A DNA stretch of 64,000 nucleotides, from the NCBI GenBank assembly GCA_017506865.1, contig JAFCMP010000090.1, positions 558,001 to 622,000 on the forward strand. The letters run 5' to 3'. Position numbers and translations under genes: made by a program. The DNA is from Tribonema minus. Its lineage: Eukaryota; Sar; Xanthophyceae; Tribonematales; Tribonemataceae. Positions 34,901-44,316 of the stretch are shown in pieces (the first letter of the stretch is position 1; every line of letters begins with the position of its first letter). The notes under the pieces are model-generated. The model did no database searches. It was not told the DNA's origin and was given only the letters and a program-made list of their open reading frames with translations.

Positions 34901-37900
34901 TGCTGCTGCCCCCTGCATTCTGCTTCAACCAAAACGCTTTCACCTCCTGGCAGACTTTTGCAGCAGCCATGTGTGGCTTACATACCCACCCCTGTCCGCC
35001 TCTGTGGCAACGCTCCGAACGCTCGTCATACTCATGCCGCCGGAATCAACTGTCCCACGTCGAAAATCACCCATGTCATGTATGGCATACTCTCAGCTGC
35101 GGTCAACCTCCCTGCTTAACATAGTTTCACACCCGTCTGTGCTCGTGGCAACGCTTCGTGCGCACCATCAAGCCCCCCCCCTTGACACCACACACACTAA
35201 ACGCCGCCGTGACACTTCCGTCTTTCATTCACTTTGATCCACAACTTCAACTCTGATCGTGTGTCAATGGCGACGCTCCACGCGCACACGCGACCTCTCA
35301 GATCGGCGAGCACACCGTGACGACCGTCCCCGAGACGACCGACGCGCTGACGTCCGCCAAGAGCGTCGTCATCGTGCCCGGCTACGGCATGGCGGTCGCC
35401 GGCGCGCAGTACGCTTGCGCGGAGATAGTCAAGGTATGTAGGTACATGCTGTAGTAGGGGTAGGCAGGTATGTGTTCACCGACCCCTTCATCGTTGTGGA
35501 CAGCCATGGCATAGCGGTCGCCAGCGCGCAGTACGCGTGCGCGGAGATGGTCAAGGTATGTATGTAGGTACATGTCACAGTAGGGTAGGCATGCACGTGT
35601 TTGCCAACAGCGTCGTCGTCATCGTGCCCGGCTACGGCATGGCGGACGCCGGCGCGCAGTACGCGTGCGCAGAGATAGTCAAGGTATGTATTTACATACT
35701 GCTGCAGTAGGGGTCGGCATGTATGTGTTCGCCAAGAGCGTTGTCATCGTGCCCCGCTACGGCATGGCGGTCGCCGGCGCGCAGCAGCGCACGTGCGCAG
35801 AGATAGCTAATGTATGGGCAGGTACACAGTAGGGTAGGGGGGCACATAGGTATGCGTTTGATGCACCTCCCGCGCACGCGAGAGATGGCCCAGGTGTGAG
35901 AGGGGGCAAATTCCAAAGTGAAGGCTCTAAAGTAGACGCATGCGCTTGATAAGCATGGCTGCGCCGCTGGTGGGAAGCAGAAAATTTCTTACGGAGCGCC
36001 ACATAGCCACTGCTGTAGTGGAATTCAATGTTGATGCCGACCACAGCATTGGCACCTTGACGTCCTCACAGACCGCTGCGCCGCCTGTGCAAGAGGCGTA
36101 CGACCACGTGATGCCGTCACGCGGGGCTGGCGTAGGCTGCGATGTCTTCCTCCCTCAGCGCCAGCGCTGCAGAGCAGGCCCGGTGGTGGTGTACTTGCAT
36201 TGTGTGCAGGCGTGGCTTGGCGGCAGGCGGGGGGCAGGGAGCATTGTGCGTTGAGGCGGGGGATGCCTCGGGCATGCACGCATGCATGCGCATCGCAATT
36301 CAGGGTCAGGGTACGAGTTGGTGTGAGGGGGGGCGTTAATGCGGGGATTGGCTTCGGAGCTAGCCTTAGTCCCAACTATCAATACTCGGCTATGCACGGC
36401 AGGCGTGCAAGTGCGCGTGCCGCCAGCGCTTGCGCTGCAGAATCCACATCTGCCAGCTGACGTGTGCTGCACGCACAGCGCGAGGGACGCATGGAGAGCA
36501 TGCAATGCGTGTGCGCAGCGGCTCTGAGATCCCATCTGTGTGCTGGCACGCGCGGGTGTGGCAGCAGCTGCCACCGCGAGGACTCGCTTCCATCTCTGTC
36601 TGGAGCATGCAGTCACACGCAAAATGCCCTGCTGAGCTGTTCCCTGTGATGTGGACACACGCTGCGCAATATATACTCCCGTTTCGATGCATGCAGTCAG
36701 TGGAAAAATGCCCTGCAGAGGGGGTGACTGTAAAAAAAAAAGATAATGGGCACGCACGTGCGTGCGCAATCAATGTGTTTTTTATTGATTAACTGGTGCC
36801 GCCCTCGCTGCTTGCTGCCGCAGATCCTGAGCCAGCACGGCGTCGACGTCAAGTTTGCCATCCACCCCGTGGCCGGGCGCATGCCGGTGAGTGCATGCGA
36901 GCAGCAGCGCTCCGCGCCCGCGCGCTTGCACATCAGCATTGCACGCAGCGCATGGCAATCCTGTTGGTTGCAGCAGTGCTCAGCGCCGGGGCGGTTTCAC
37001 ATCAGCGCTGCGCAAGCGCGCGCAAATCCTGTTGGCTGGCCGTCGTACAAGGGGCTGGCAGCGGGGCATTTCTCGTCGTGTGAGTCGTACGCGGGTAAAG
37101 AGTGCTTGTACGTTGCGGGGAATGGCTGTGTGCAAGCAAGTGGCTGAGCGTTGCCATCTGCTGACCAGTGCCGTCCGTTGCAAATGCGTGAAGGCGCCTT
37201 GCACAGCGGCGCGGCGCGGCGCGGCGGCCCTGCCATGCCCGTCTGTCAGCGGGCTCCAAACGCGCGCGCTTGTTTACCCGTTGTGTGCCGATTTTCTCCA
37301 CTGCTTGGCCGACTTGAAGAGCATGGGCCAAGTCGGTTTGGTTTGGCAGCGCAGCCTGGAAAGGTTCGGGTGAAGTACTTGGTGGTGGTCGCTCGGTCAA
37401 CTTCCTGCACGATACCCTGGTCGAGACATGCACTGAAGTGCCGCCGCTTTGTTCTCACTTGCCTGGGACGCCACCTTAAAGCGCCCCCGGGCGAGGTCAG
37501 CGTGACATCTTCTGCCAATCTCATCTCCTTCATTGAGGAAAGTACCCCCCTTCCCCCCACCCTCCATACCCTAGCAGCGGACAGAAGCAGCCACGCCACG
37601 TCCCACTCAGTCTTCTACGCTCCGTGATTGCAGCTGCATGTGCACTCACTCTGGCGTCATCAACGCTGCGCTCATTGAACACTTGTGACATTGGAGTTGA
37701 AAATTGCTGGCACCCCCCCCCCCCCTTACCGCCCCTTCTCCCAGGGCCAACTCAACGTCCTCTGCCCCCCAACCCCCCCCCCCCCCCCCCCCCCCCCCCT
37801 CATTGCAGGGCCAACTCAACGTGCTCCTGGCGGAGGCCAAGGTCCTCTACGACATTGTCCGCAGTTGTCACATTAGTTGCACTTACTCTGGAGTTGGTAC

Positions 37901-39957
37901 TGCCCGCACAGCCAAAGTTGAAGTTGCCCGCGTGCTCCCCCCTGTTACCCCCCCCCCCCCCCCCCCGAAGGGCCAACTCAACGTGCTCCTGGCGGAGGCC
38001 AAGGTCCCCTACGACATTGTCCACGAGATGGAGGACATCAATCACGAGATCAAGAACACGGACGTGGTGCTCGTCATCGGCGCCAACGACACGGTCAACA
38101 GCGCCGCGGAGGAGGACCCCAACTCGGTACGTATGTATTGCACGATGAAACTTCAAGAATGAAGTTGACAGAGGTTTTTGTGGTGGTTGTCTCGCATGCC
38201 TGCCACGCTGCAACAAATCCCCACGATGAACTCTTCGATAACTTTGCCGTGCCTCGCCGAAGTGAGAGTGGCGGCGGTGTTGCAGCATCGCCGAGCCCTG
38301 CAAGTACATTGCGGATCAGTGCCGCTTGCAATCACGGAGATGCACCCAGTCGCACTTTTTCAACGCAGTACAAGGTCAGCAGCACTACAGAAGAGGACTT
38401 CCACTCCGTATGCACTGGCGGCGCGGCTGGAGCAGTGTCCGCACCTGCTGCGCGCTGCCCCATGGCAGCGGCGCTCTCTAAAGCTGTTGACCGAAAGAAG
38501 GTGCGCGTTGGCATCAACGCGCCGCTGACCGCTTCTGCCGTCATCGTCGCCGCGTCCGTGCGCACGGCAGATCAGCGCGCGCATGCTCCCATCATCTGAA
38601 TCTCACTCCGTTGCCCCGCCTCCTTGCACCGCCCTGCGACGACGCTGGCACAGCCGTCGCAACAAATGGCTGCGCTCATGTCGCCTGACTGTGAGAAACG
38701 CGAAGGACGGGTCTAGCGTGATGCAGCTCGCACCTGTTTACGTCGCGCAGCTCCGTCAGAGGTTATGATGTTTCGTCCGCATCACGCATGACGGTCATCA
38801 ACCTGCGGGGCGCATCTCATGGGACGCACACGAACGCGCTGCTGACGCCTTGCGCTGTCGCTGCCTAACCCTAACCCTAAGTCGCTGCCTCCGCGCGCGC
38901 GCCACAGATCATTGCGGGCATGCCCGTCATCCGCGTGTGGGAGGCCAAGCGCGTCGTCGTCATGAAGCGCAGCATGCGCAGCGGGTATGCAGGTGCGCGC
39001 CCTCCTCCTTCAAGTTCAACATGAAGTTCATAGTAGCCAGCGCCCGTGGCCACGGTTCAGCGTCCCTGCGCGCGAACGCGCACGCTTGCGCACTTGGTCA
39101 CTGTTGTACAGTGTGTACACATATTTCAGTACGTGGTATGCCAATGCTATGATCAGGAGTATACTTCGCACCGTGTAGCCTTTTACCGAATGCGTGCAGC
39201 GCATGTAACGGTTGTGCTCGTGCGCCGTCCATTGATTGTGTCGAGTGCGCGTTTTGATGCTGATGTCGACGCTGACGCTGCGTGAGCGCTGCTGCCTGGT
39301 TAGACATGCCCTCGTCTCCAAAGCGCAGCGGCAGCATGTGCATTGCGTCCGCGCGGCGTGCAGCTGGCGCAAGCCCTGTCGTGTATCAGCTCAAGCCACT
39401 GTGAACTTGGCAACAGTTTGGCGGCATCAGAGGAGGGGAGCTTATGGATAGCGCGCTTGTGGTCGGCAGAAAGAATGTACCATTGAGAGCGTTTGCTTGG
39501 CTGCGGTGCAGCATTGTGTCGCCATTTCGCCTTCACAGACGGCACGGATCATGCTAGGCACTACGTTTTATCAGCGTCGAAGGTCTGGCCACGATCGCAG
39601 TGTGCAAGCAGCGTCGGATCTGAGCCTTGTAAGTCGAGGCTGCATAACATCAAAAACACACCTACATGCACACACATGTGCAGCGTACACCACCTGTGGG
39701 AGCGTCTTCCCGCGCAACAACGCTTCGTGTTGCGCATCCCCCCCTTCCCGTCTCCCCACGTACAGCGCTTCGTGGCACGAATCCCCCCTCGTTTCCGCCG
39801 CACTGACGCTGCGCACCTCTGACTGCGCACAGGCGTGGACAACCCGGTGTTCGTCAAGCCCAACACCGACATGCTCCTGGGCGACGCCAAGGACACGCTG
39901 GAGAAGCTGCTGCACGATGTCAAGGCGCACTACGCGCCGGGGGGTGGGGGAGCATAG
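16984..39957 (+). CDS. NNT: Mitochondrial NAD(P) transhydrogenase, single-chain form, 23 exons
   Basis: Exons: 16984-17388, 18480-18575, 19432-19521, 20331-20477, 21630-21692, 22244-22369, 24214-24321, 25310-25516, 26624-26785, 27578-27709, 28535-28696, 29431-29565, 30343-30534, 31471-31569, 31941-32127, 32634-32815, 33399-33539, 34543-34617, 35302-35433, 36824-36886, 37971-38126, 38908-38992, 39833-39957 (stop TAG). All phases agree; about 1,089 residues, like animal NNT. The enzyme couples inward proton flow to hydride transfer from NADH to NADP+. Seen in order: an Arg-rich presequence ([20 protein letters not shown]); NAD-binding domain I with [19 protein letters not shown] and [15 protein letters not shown]; membrane domain II with [34 protein letters not shown] and [22 protein letters not shown]-binding domain III with [47 protein letters not shown] and MLLGDAK. 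Exon 8 uses a GC donor (CAG|GCAAGG). An in-frame ATG at 16915 is an alternative start. Most introns carry decayed exon-edge copies. Confidence 0.95.
17490..17635 (+). repeat. Two copies of NNT exon 1 end plus donor
   Basis: The exon end GTGTGGAAGTCGGACCTCGT-GATCAAG|GTGAGCCAGGGCGCG recurs at 17493-17540 and at 17580-17635, diverged and shifted. Both keep the bases that follow the donor (GAGCCAGGGCGCG or GAGACAGGGTGCGCG). Confidence 0.85.
18687..18870 (+). repeat. Copies of NNT exon 2 end plus donor
   Basis: TTCTGGCCCGCGCAGAACAG...CTCGACGTG|GTGAGCGCCG at 18688-18736 echoes the exon 2 end and donor. A shorter echo (CTGTTCTGGCCGGCGCATGC) lies at 18850-18870, within a repeated intron phrase containing GTGATATGTTGACCAT and TTAAGGTATGC. 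A head echo of the same exon (GCGCTGCACGTGCGGACGCC) is at 18311-18330. Confidence 0.8.
19160..19430 (+). repeat. Three copies of NNT exon 3 acceptor and start
   Basis: GTATGCGCAGCTCAAGGCG, the acceptor plus first codons of exon 3 (real at 19432), appears upstream at about 19168-19195, 19241-19270 and 19326-19350. Each copy is followed by GCATGGTA/GCATGGTT and a CATGTACAT/ATTCAT AT-rich spacer. A tail copy (GCGTTTGACGTCCTGTCATT) follows the exon at 19646-19676. Confidence 0.85.
20056..20176 (+). repeat. Copy of NNT exon 4 start plus acceptor region
   Basis: About 120 bases match the intron end and exon 4 start, from CCGTGCGCTCTCTGACCCTG through GGCCAACATTGCGGGCTACA to GCACGCCTCTGACAGGTTCTT, and lie about 265 bases upstream of the real exon. 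The acceptor AG is mutated (TCTCGGGCC for TCTCAGGCC). Confidence 0.9.
20606..21195 (+). repeat. Five copies of the NNT exon 4 end (dinucleotide-binding glycine loop) plus donor
   Basis: The exon 4 end, GTGCTCGGCGGCGGCGTCGC then GGGGCTCGCCGCCATACAG|GTGTGTCAGTGCTCAG, is echoed at about 20614-20690, 20722-20800, 20850-20905, 20985-21052 and 21152-21195, spaced about 115-165 bases. The two nearest copies retain a usable-looking donor (ATCCAG|GTGTGC and ATACAG|GTGCGT). Later ones are broken by stops or indels. Confidence 0.9.
21715..21910. repeat. GCATGAATTCATT simple/compound repeat
   Basis: In NNT intron 5 the phrase CATGAATTCATT and near variants recur five or more times (21716-21775 and 21851-21885). 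They alternate with GCATGGATCGGAGCG, seen at 21803-21817 and 21896-21910. No coding content. Confidence 0.6.
22442..23476 (+). repeat. 363-bp tandem array carrying copies of NNT exon 6 end
   Basis: TGTACTTTTGTTTATTCTCG starts at 22442, 22805 and 23168, giving an exact 363-base period. Each full unit holds two echoes of the exon 6 end (GACGCCGCTGCAAAGGTTCT-GGCAAGAGAG|GTATGG): 22503-22535, 22679-22715, 22866-22898, 23042-23078, plus 23230-23268 and 23436-23475 in the decayed last unit. The echoes at 22679 and 23042 keep a good donor (GAGAGAG|GTACGG). The high identity of units one and two shows recent duplication. Confidence 0.95.
24440..24486 (+). repeat. Copy of NNT exon 7 end
   Basis: GAGATGGTGGCCACCACGGA-GCCCGGCAGCGTCACAGTCAGC copies the last about 40 bases of exon 7, with the donor changed from ACGGTGAGC to ACAGTCAGC. 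Confidence 0.85.
24622..25220 (+). repeat. Four copies of NNT exon 8 acceptor and start
   Basis: GCGCAGGTTGACCTCGCAGC, AGAGTCGGGCGGCAACA and CACGACGCGCGCCGACGAGGC are found at about 24622-24700, 24820-24895, 24983-25057 and 25148-25220, before the real copy at 25304-25375. Spacing is 155-200 bases. Three keep the CAG acceptor; the second has CGG. The copy nearest the exon carries a TAG in frame. Confidence 0.95.
26845..27195 (+). repeat. Four copies of NNT exon 9 end plus donor
   Basis: GTGGTCGTGGACTACGAGCAG|GTGACC...GTGCTGCAG is echoed at 26859-26895, 26951-26990, 27049-27090 and 27150-27200 at about 95-base spacing. Two echoes keep an intact GAGCAG|GTGAGC donor that looks better than the real one. 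Repeated CAGTTCACTG/GTACTCGCAGC phrases fill the spacers. Confidence 0.9.
28218..28445 (+). repeat. Two copies of NNT exon 11 start
   Basis: GTGGTCAAAGGAGTGACGCA-CTCGCTGCACTCGCCCCTCATGGCGGTCACCAACGCCATCTCGGGGCTCACC is present at 28227-28300 and again, slightly decayed, at 28372-28433, upstream of the real exon at 28535. C-rich pyrimidine tracts precede and follow each copy, so whole intron-end plus exon-start units were duplicated. Confidence 0.92.
29930..30345 (+). repeat. About 230-bp tandem duplication ending in NNT exon 13 start
   Basis: The block CAGCAGAAGTCG ... CCAGCATTTCC ... CCCCTGCACGGCCTT ... GCAGGGC(A/G)TGGGCTACGCGCAGATGGACGCGATCGCGA occurs at 29947-30155 and again at 30180-30378. 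The second copy runs into the functional exon. A tail echo of exon 13 with its donor (GCTGTAGGCG|GTGAGCAATGCTG) follows at 30648-30726. A weak tail echo of exon 12 lies at 29677-29712. Confidence 0.88.
32837..33172 (+). repeat. Three copies of NNT exon 16 end alternating with TTAGGG-type repeats
   Basis: Echoes of CTGGGCGTCGCCGGCGCCGG ... GCGGACATGCCCGTG|GTACGTAGG lie at 32863-32920, 32955-33048 and 33078-33172. Each is followed by TAGGCGCTAGGGTTAGGG(CACTAGGGTTAGG). Interstitial telomere-like GGTTAGGG is therefore part of the duplicating unit. Confidence 0.9.
33690..34050 (+). repeat. Three copies of NNT exon 17 end plus donor
   Basis: ATCATGTGCAAGGCCATG|GTGAGCGCCGCAGCG is copied at 33735-33770 (preceded by a long match to GGCGCGCTCATCGGCTCCAG from 33696), at 33887-33920 and at 34015-34050. 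All keep the ATG|GTGAGCGC donor. Confidence 0.9.
34500..34527 (+). repeat. C28 tract before NNT exon 18
   Basis: An uninterrupted C run followed by ACTCCCCGCCCGCAG, 15 bases before exon 18. It evidently serves as the polypyrimidine tract of this acceptor. Similar C runs precede exon 21 (37951-37966) and its echo (37773-37799). Confidence 0.7.
35490..35815 (+). repeat. Three copies of NNT exon 19 end plus donor
   Basis: AGCGTCGTCATCGTGCCCGG-CTACGGCATGGCGGTCGCCGGCGCGCAGTACGC...GTCAAG|GTATGTA is copied at 35500-35560, 35608-35690 and 35738-35812. The middle copy is near-identical and keeps GTCAAG|GTATGTA. Unit length is about 115-130 bases and includes the phrase TAGGTACATGCTGTAGTAGGG. Confidence 0.92.
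37741..37870 (+). repeat. Two copies of NNT exon 21 start plus C-rich acceptor tract
   Basis: CAGGGCCAACTCAACGTCCT at 37742-37764 and TTGCAGGGCCAACTCAACGT-GCTCCTGGCGGAGGCCAAGGTCC at 37803-37850 copy the acceptor and start of exon 21 (37971). The second matches for about 60 bases, then diverges. Confidence 0.9.
38864..38880 (+). repeat. Interstitial CCCTAA repeat
   Basis: CCTAACCCTAACCCTAA in NNT intron 21, about 28 bases before the exon 22 acceptor. It is the C-rich strand of a TTAGGG-type repeat. Confidence 0.8.
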
Positions 39958-40288
39958 AATGGGGAGTGGGAGTGGAGTGGGAGTGGGGGGCAGAGGGGCA
40001 TTTGGGGGGGGGGGGGTACGCGCCGGGGGTGGGGAGCATAGAAGGAGGGGGGGACGAAGGGGGCATTTTTTTGGGTGGGGGGGGTAATGTGCATTTTTAG
40101 ACGGCAGTGTATGAATGGGCTATGCGGTAATCACGGGCAACAAGCACAAATACAGATTGCGCTGCATTTTTTAGGGGGGTGTAGACAGTGGCGGGCGGAA
40201 GGGTCGGCCGGGGGGCAGGGGCTTTCTGAGGCCAACCAGTTTTTAAACATGTGCAGAGCGGAAGACAAGAAACATGTATGCAGAGGGA

Positions 40289-40322
<34 letters not shown>

Positions 40323-40782
40323 TGTGCACACGCACAGGGCACATCGAGCGCCAAAGGAAAGCCACATGAGAGCGCTCGAACGGCACTCAGATCCACGTTT
40401 CGTTCTTCCGTCTCATATAGCGCGGCAAATATACAGCCACACCACTTAGACTTGAATGCCTCTGAGCGCTTCTTTGACTCGCTGCACTTGCAGGCTTTCT
40501 GTCCCCACTGTGCGCTTTTCATGTGCATTGCTTGGGCGCTGTGTGTGCCCCGCGCGTGAGTCCATAATTGAGTAGCAACCTGGCAAATGCCAGTGGGCCG
40601 CGGCAAGTCCCACGCGCCCTGCGAGTTGCCCGCACTCACAGGAGAGCTTTAGCACACTCAGCGCACCAAGCACAACATACGTGCAGCGAGTGGCATCATG
40701 CCGGCAGCAGCGACAAGCCAAAAACAAACAAAAGAGGGATCGATCGCTCGCGTAGTTGTTAGGCCACGTCATCCATGATTTG
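39958..40782. other. Convergent intergenic space downstream of NNT, G-rich
   Basis: This is the 3' flank of NNT facing the 3' end of the minus-strand WW gene. It begins with GGGGAGTGGGAGTGGAGTGG repeats (39958-40080) and contains a nearly pure G tract at 40292-40321. No gene is supported. The poly-A signal is not obvious for either gene. Confidence 0.5.
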
Positions 40783-43700
40783 TCAATCGTGTTCAAAGCG
40801 CATCGCGGCGGCGGCATCTCCCAAATCGAGCGCCACCGCCTCCTCCTGCCACGCCTGCGGCCGCGTCCACTGCGCGACACCCGCACCGTCGTTCACGTAG
40901 AACGCCGCGCCGCCGGCGCCGTCGTGCACGCGCCGCCAGCCTCGCGGCAACCGTCCTTTGCGACTGTTTTGACGTGCGTCGCGCTTGCCAGAGGCTCCAT
41001 CGCCGGCTGTGTCGCCTGTGTCACCGCTGGCGCCGCTGCCGTCGCCACCGCTGCCGCTGCCGCGCTCTGTGCTGCTGCTGCTGCTTCGCAGTCTGCTGCC
41101 GGCGCTGCAATCGCTGCCGCTGCTGCTGGCGCCGCCGCTGCGCAGCACGCGCGCAAAGGCGGCGGTGACTCTCCGCTGCTGCGCGGCGCTCAGGCGCGGC
41201 CCGAGAGCGCGCACCACTGCTTGAGCATCGCCATCTGCTTCTGCGGCGCTGCCGCTGCGGCCGCTTGTGTGCTGCGCGCGGGATGGCGGATGCGACTGGC
41301 GTGCGCGCAACTGCTGCGGGACGGTCACCGGAAGGGCGGGGGACCAGCCCCCTCGGTAGCCCTCCTGCGTGCAAGGGATGCATGTGTATTCACGGTCGGC
41401 CGTGAACATGGCATCATGCGCTCTAACGGGGTCGCATCTTTGAAAGAGTGTTTGGCTTCTGTTGCAAACAAGGCTGCTTAAGAGGGCGCTCCGGCGGCAA
41501 TACGGCACTGCACTAGGCGGCCGCACGATGTTCTCAGAGCTCGCATTTGGAGCACCGCAGATGCGATGACTATGGGGTTGGCATTACTACGAGGGCATTG
41601 CAAATGCTAGACACGTCATGCCTGCTGCCGCTGCAGGCTCTTGTTTACATTCATCATGCAGCGCAGTTCACCATTTGTTCCTGCTAAAACGGCGCATGAC
41701 ACCGGCTCTCCAAGCCGCCGATTCCGCACTCGCCTCATTCTCCCTGCAGTGCGCAAACTCGTATCGCCCCCCGCCACCAGGCCCCCCACCGCCGCCTCCC
41801 CCTTCCTCCCCCTGTACACCTCCTGCCAAGCGCCCCCTCCGCCCCCCCCCCGCCTGCCTTCACGAACACCCTTCCGCCAGCAGCGTTGACACTGGCTTCA
41901 GGGCCAGCGTCGGCGCTAGTATCGCCGCCGATGGCGCTCCACTGGCGCGCCGTCGCGAGCGCGGTCTGCTGGTCGGCAGCGAGGTCCGCGCTCAGCATGG
42001 GCAGTCGGCGCCGCCGCAGCACCCAGCGGCCGGCGGCGGCGGCGCAGTCGCAGCCCATCTGCGGGACGGCAGCGCTCAAAACAAGGGGACGGGGGGGGGG
42101 GGGGGGGGGGGAGAGGCAATTGGAGGGCGGGGGAGGCACTGTGGTTGCTGGTGCTTTGAGAATTGCATACCCGCTCAGCGGCAGCGCTCGACACAAGGGG
42201 TACAGTGTAAGAGGGGGCTGGGTGTATGCGGCGGGCAGGGAGGCGATTGGCGGTGCCTTGAAGGCCTACGTGCCTACCGTGGCGTGGGTGATTGGTGTGC
42301 TGCGACGGCATGGCGGTGCGCAGGCGTGACGTGAGATCAGTGAAGCGTGCCAACGGCCGCTCAGTGGAAGGGGCAGGCAGCTGTGTCGCCGGGGTCGAAA
42401 GACCTCAGAGAGACAGAGAGTCAGGGTCAGGGCCACGGGGGTTTGGAATGCTTTTGGCCATTGTGAAATTTGGCCAATTGTGAAATGCACACAATGGCGT
42501 GAGCAGTGTCATCAGCACAGCCAGTCACACGGCCAGAGGAGCCTCACCAGTCTAGCTCAGCATCTTCGCTGTCTGGCGAGTGACGAAGCAATCGAGAACT
42601 GACATGAACTGCAGTATACTGCAACGGTCGCCAACGGCACAACAGCTGAGTACTGCACCTTCACATTGTCGTGTTGGGGGAACTGCAACAATGCTCCCAG
42701 CCATCAGACATTCATCTGCAAAACACACATCCTTTCTGCCCTACACCCAACAAACAAATGCCGAATACCTTCGTGTTTTATGGCCTCGCGCCTGCGTGCG
42801 CTGACGCTGTGCATCAAACAACACATCCTTCCTGCCATGTATACTGAAGCATATCACAAACAAGTGACAAATACCGACATACCTCAATGACGGCCACGCG
42901 CTCGTGCGCGCCGCCGCCGCCGCGCGGCAGCCACCGCGCCAGCAGCGGCGCGCGCGGCGGCGCCGCCGCCAGCGTGCACGCGCGCAGCAGCGCGACGCGG
43001 CGCCCCGCGGCGCGCACGCGCAGCGTGTAGGTGGAGCACTGCCTCAGGCCTGTGACCTCGCACGCGCCGGCGGCACCGGCGTACACGGCACGCCACGCAC
43101 TGCGCAGCGGCGCTGCTGCTGCCGCTGCGCTGCTGCCGGCGTCGGCACGCGGCGGCTGCGCGCAGGCGAGCGGCGATCCGTCGCAGTGGTGGAGGCGCGT
43201 GAGCTTTGCAGGCAGTGCCGCTCAAGTGGGCATGCCCTTTTAGTGCGTGAGCGGTGGTGCGGTGCGGCGCGGCGCGCTGGTGTGAGGCTGCGCGCAGCAG
43301 CAGCGACGGGGTTGAGCACTGCTGCAGGCCCCTGTGGGCTTGTGATTGAAGCGCGCCGGGGCAGGCGTACCTCCATGGTTATGTGCCTTGATGCGCACAT
43401 GCGTCGCAAGCGTCACCGCTGGCACACGACTACGCACATTGGCATGCTAAGCAGTGGAGCCGTGTACACTCGAAAACAGGATTGTTCAGAGCGAGCATGA
43501 GATGCGCAGAAGGGGGAGGGAGCGGCGCTGCAAGACAAGTGCAGCAATGCTCAGCACGGGCTCCAGCCTTGCACCGAGACCACATCGCGATGTCGGGCAA
43601 AGGCCATTCCAACAACTCGAAGCACAGCATCCAGATACATACAACCAACAGCGCCCGTCCCAACAGCATGAGACGACCTGCGTCACCAAACAAAACAGTA

Positions 43701-44257
43701 AACCTCAAGCACAGCTTACCTCAGTGCTCAGCAGCTCAACGCGCGCCTCGCCGGCGCCGCTCCACGCCACCAGCAGGCGCGCGACGCCCCTCTCCAGCGC
43801 TCGCAGCATCGGCGCGGGTAGCAGCAGCGCTCTGCCGCCACCCGCGGCAGCGGCCGCCGCATCGCCGGCGGCCGTGGCGGCGGCGCTGCGGCGCGTGTTG
43901 CTGGGTAGGTAGGAATTGGCGTCGCGGTGTTGAGCGCTGTTATGTTGAATTTTGCTGTCACTGGGCACGCGGCTCGCGCTGATGCCGTCGCCGCCGCTGG
44001 CAGTCGTGCGCGGCGTATGCTGCGTTGGGAGGCGCATGTGGGTGCATAGTGGTGGTGAGGCGCTCGGCATTCACAACGAAAGATGCGGCGCAAAGGTTAG
44101 AGTTGGGGTGGCTTTGTCCGGAAGCACCGCGAGGCTCGTGCTACCTTGCATGCTCTCCACTTCTTACTCTCTACAAACACCTGCTTACATGACATTATCG
44201 AGCTGTATAATCTCTTTTCTGCTTGCTAAAGAAGGAGGCGATGCGTTGAGAACACAC

Positions 44258-44316
<59 letters not shown>

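Noticed and set aside
16984..39957. Bacterial pntA/pntB operon or organelle contamination
   Set aside because: Spliced exons, a mitochondrial presequence and the fused animal-type order rule out a bacterial operon.
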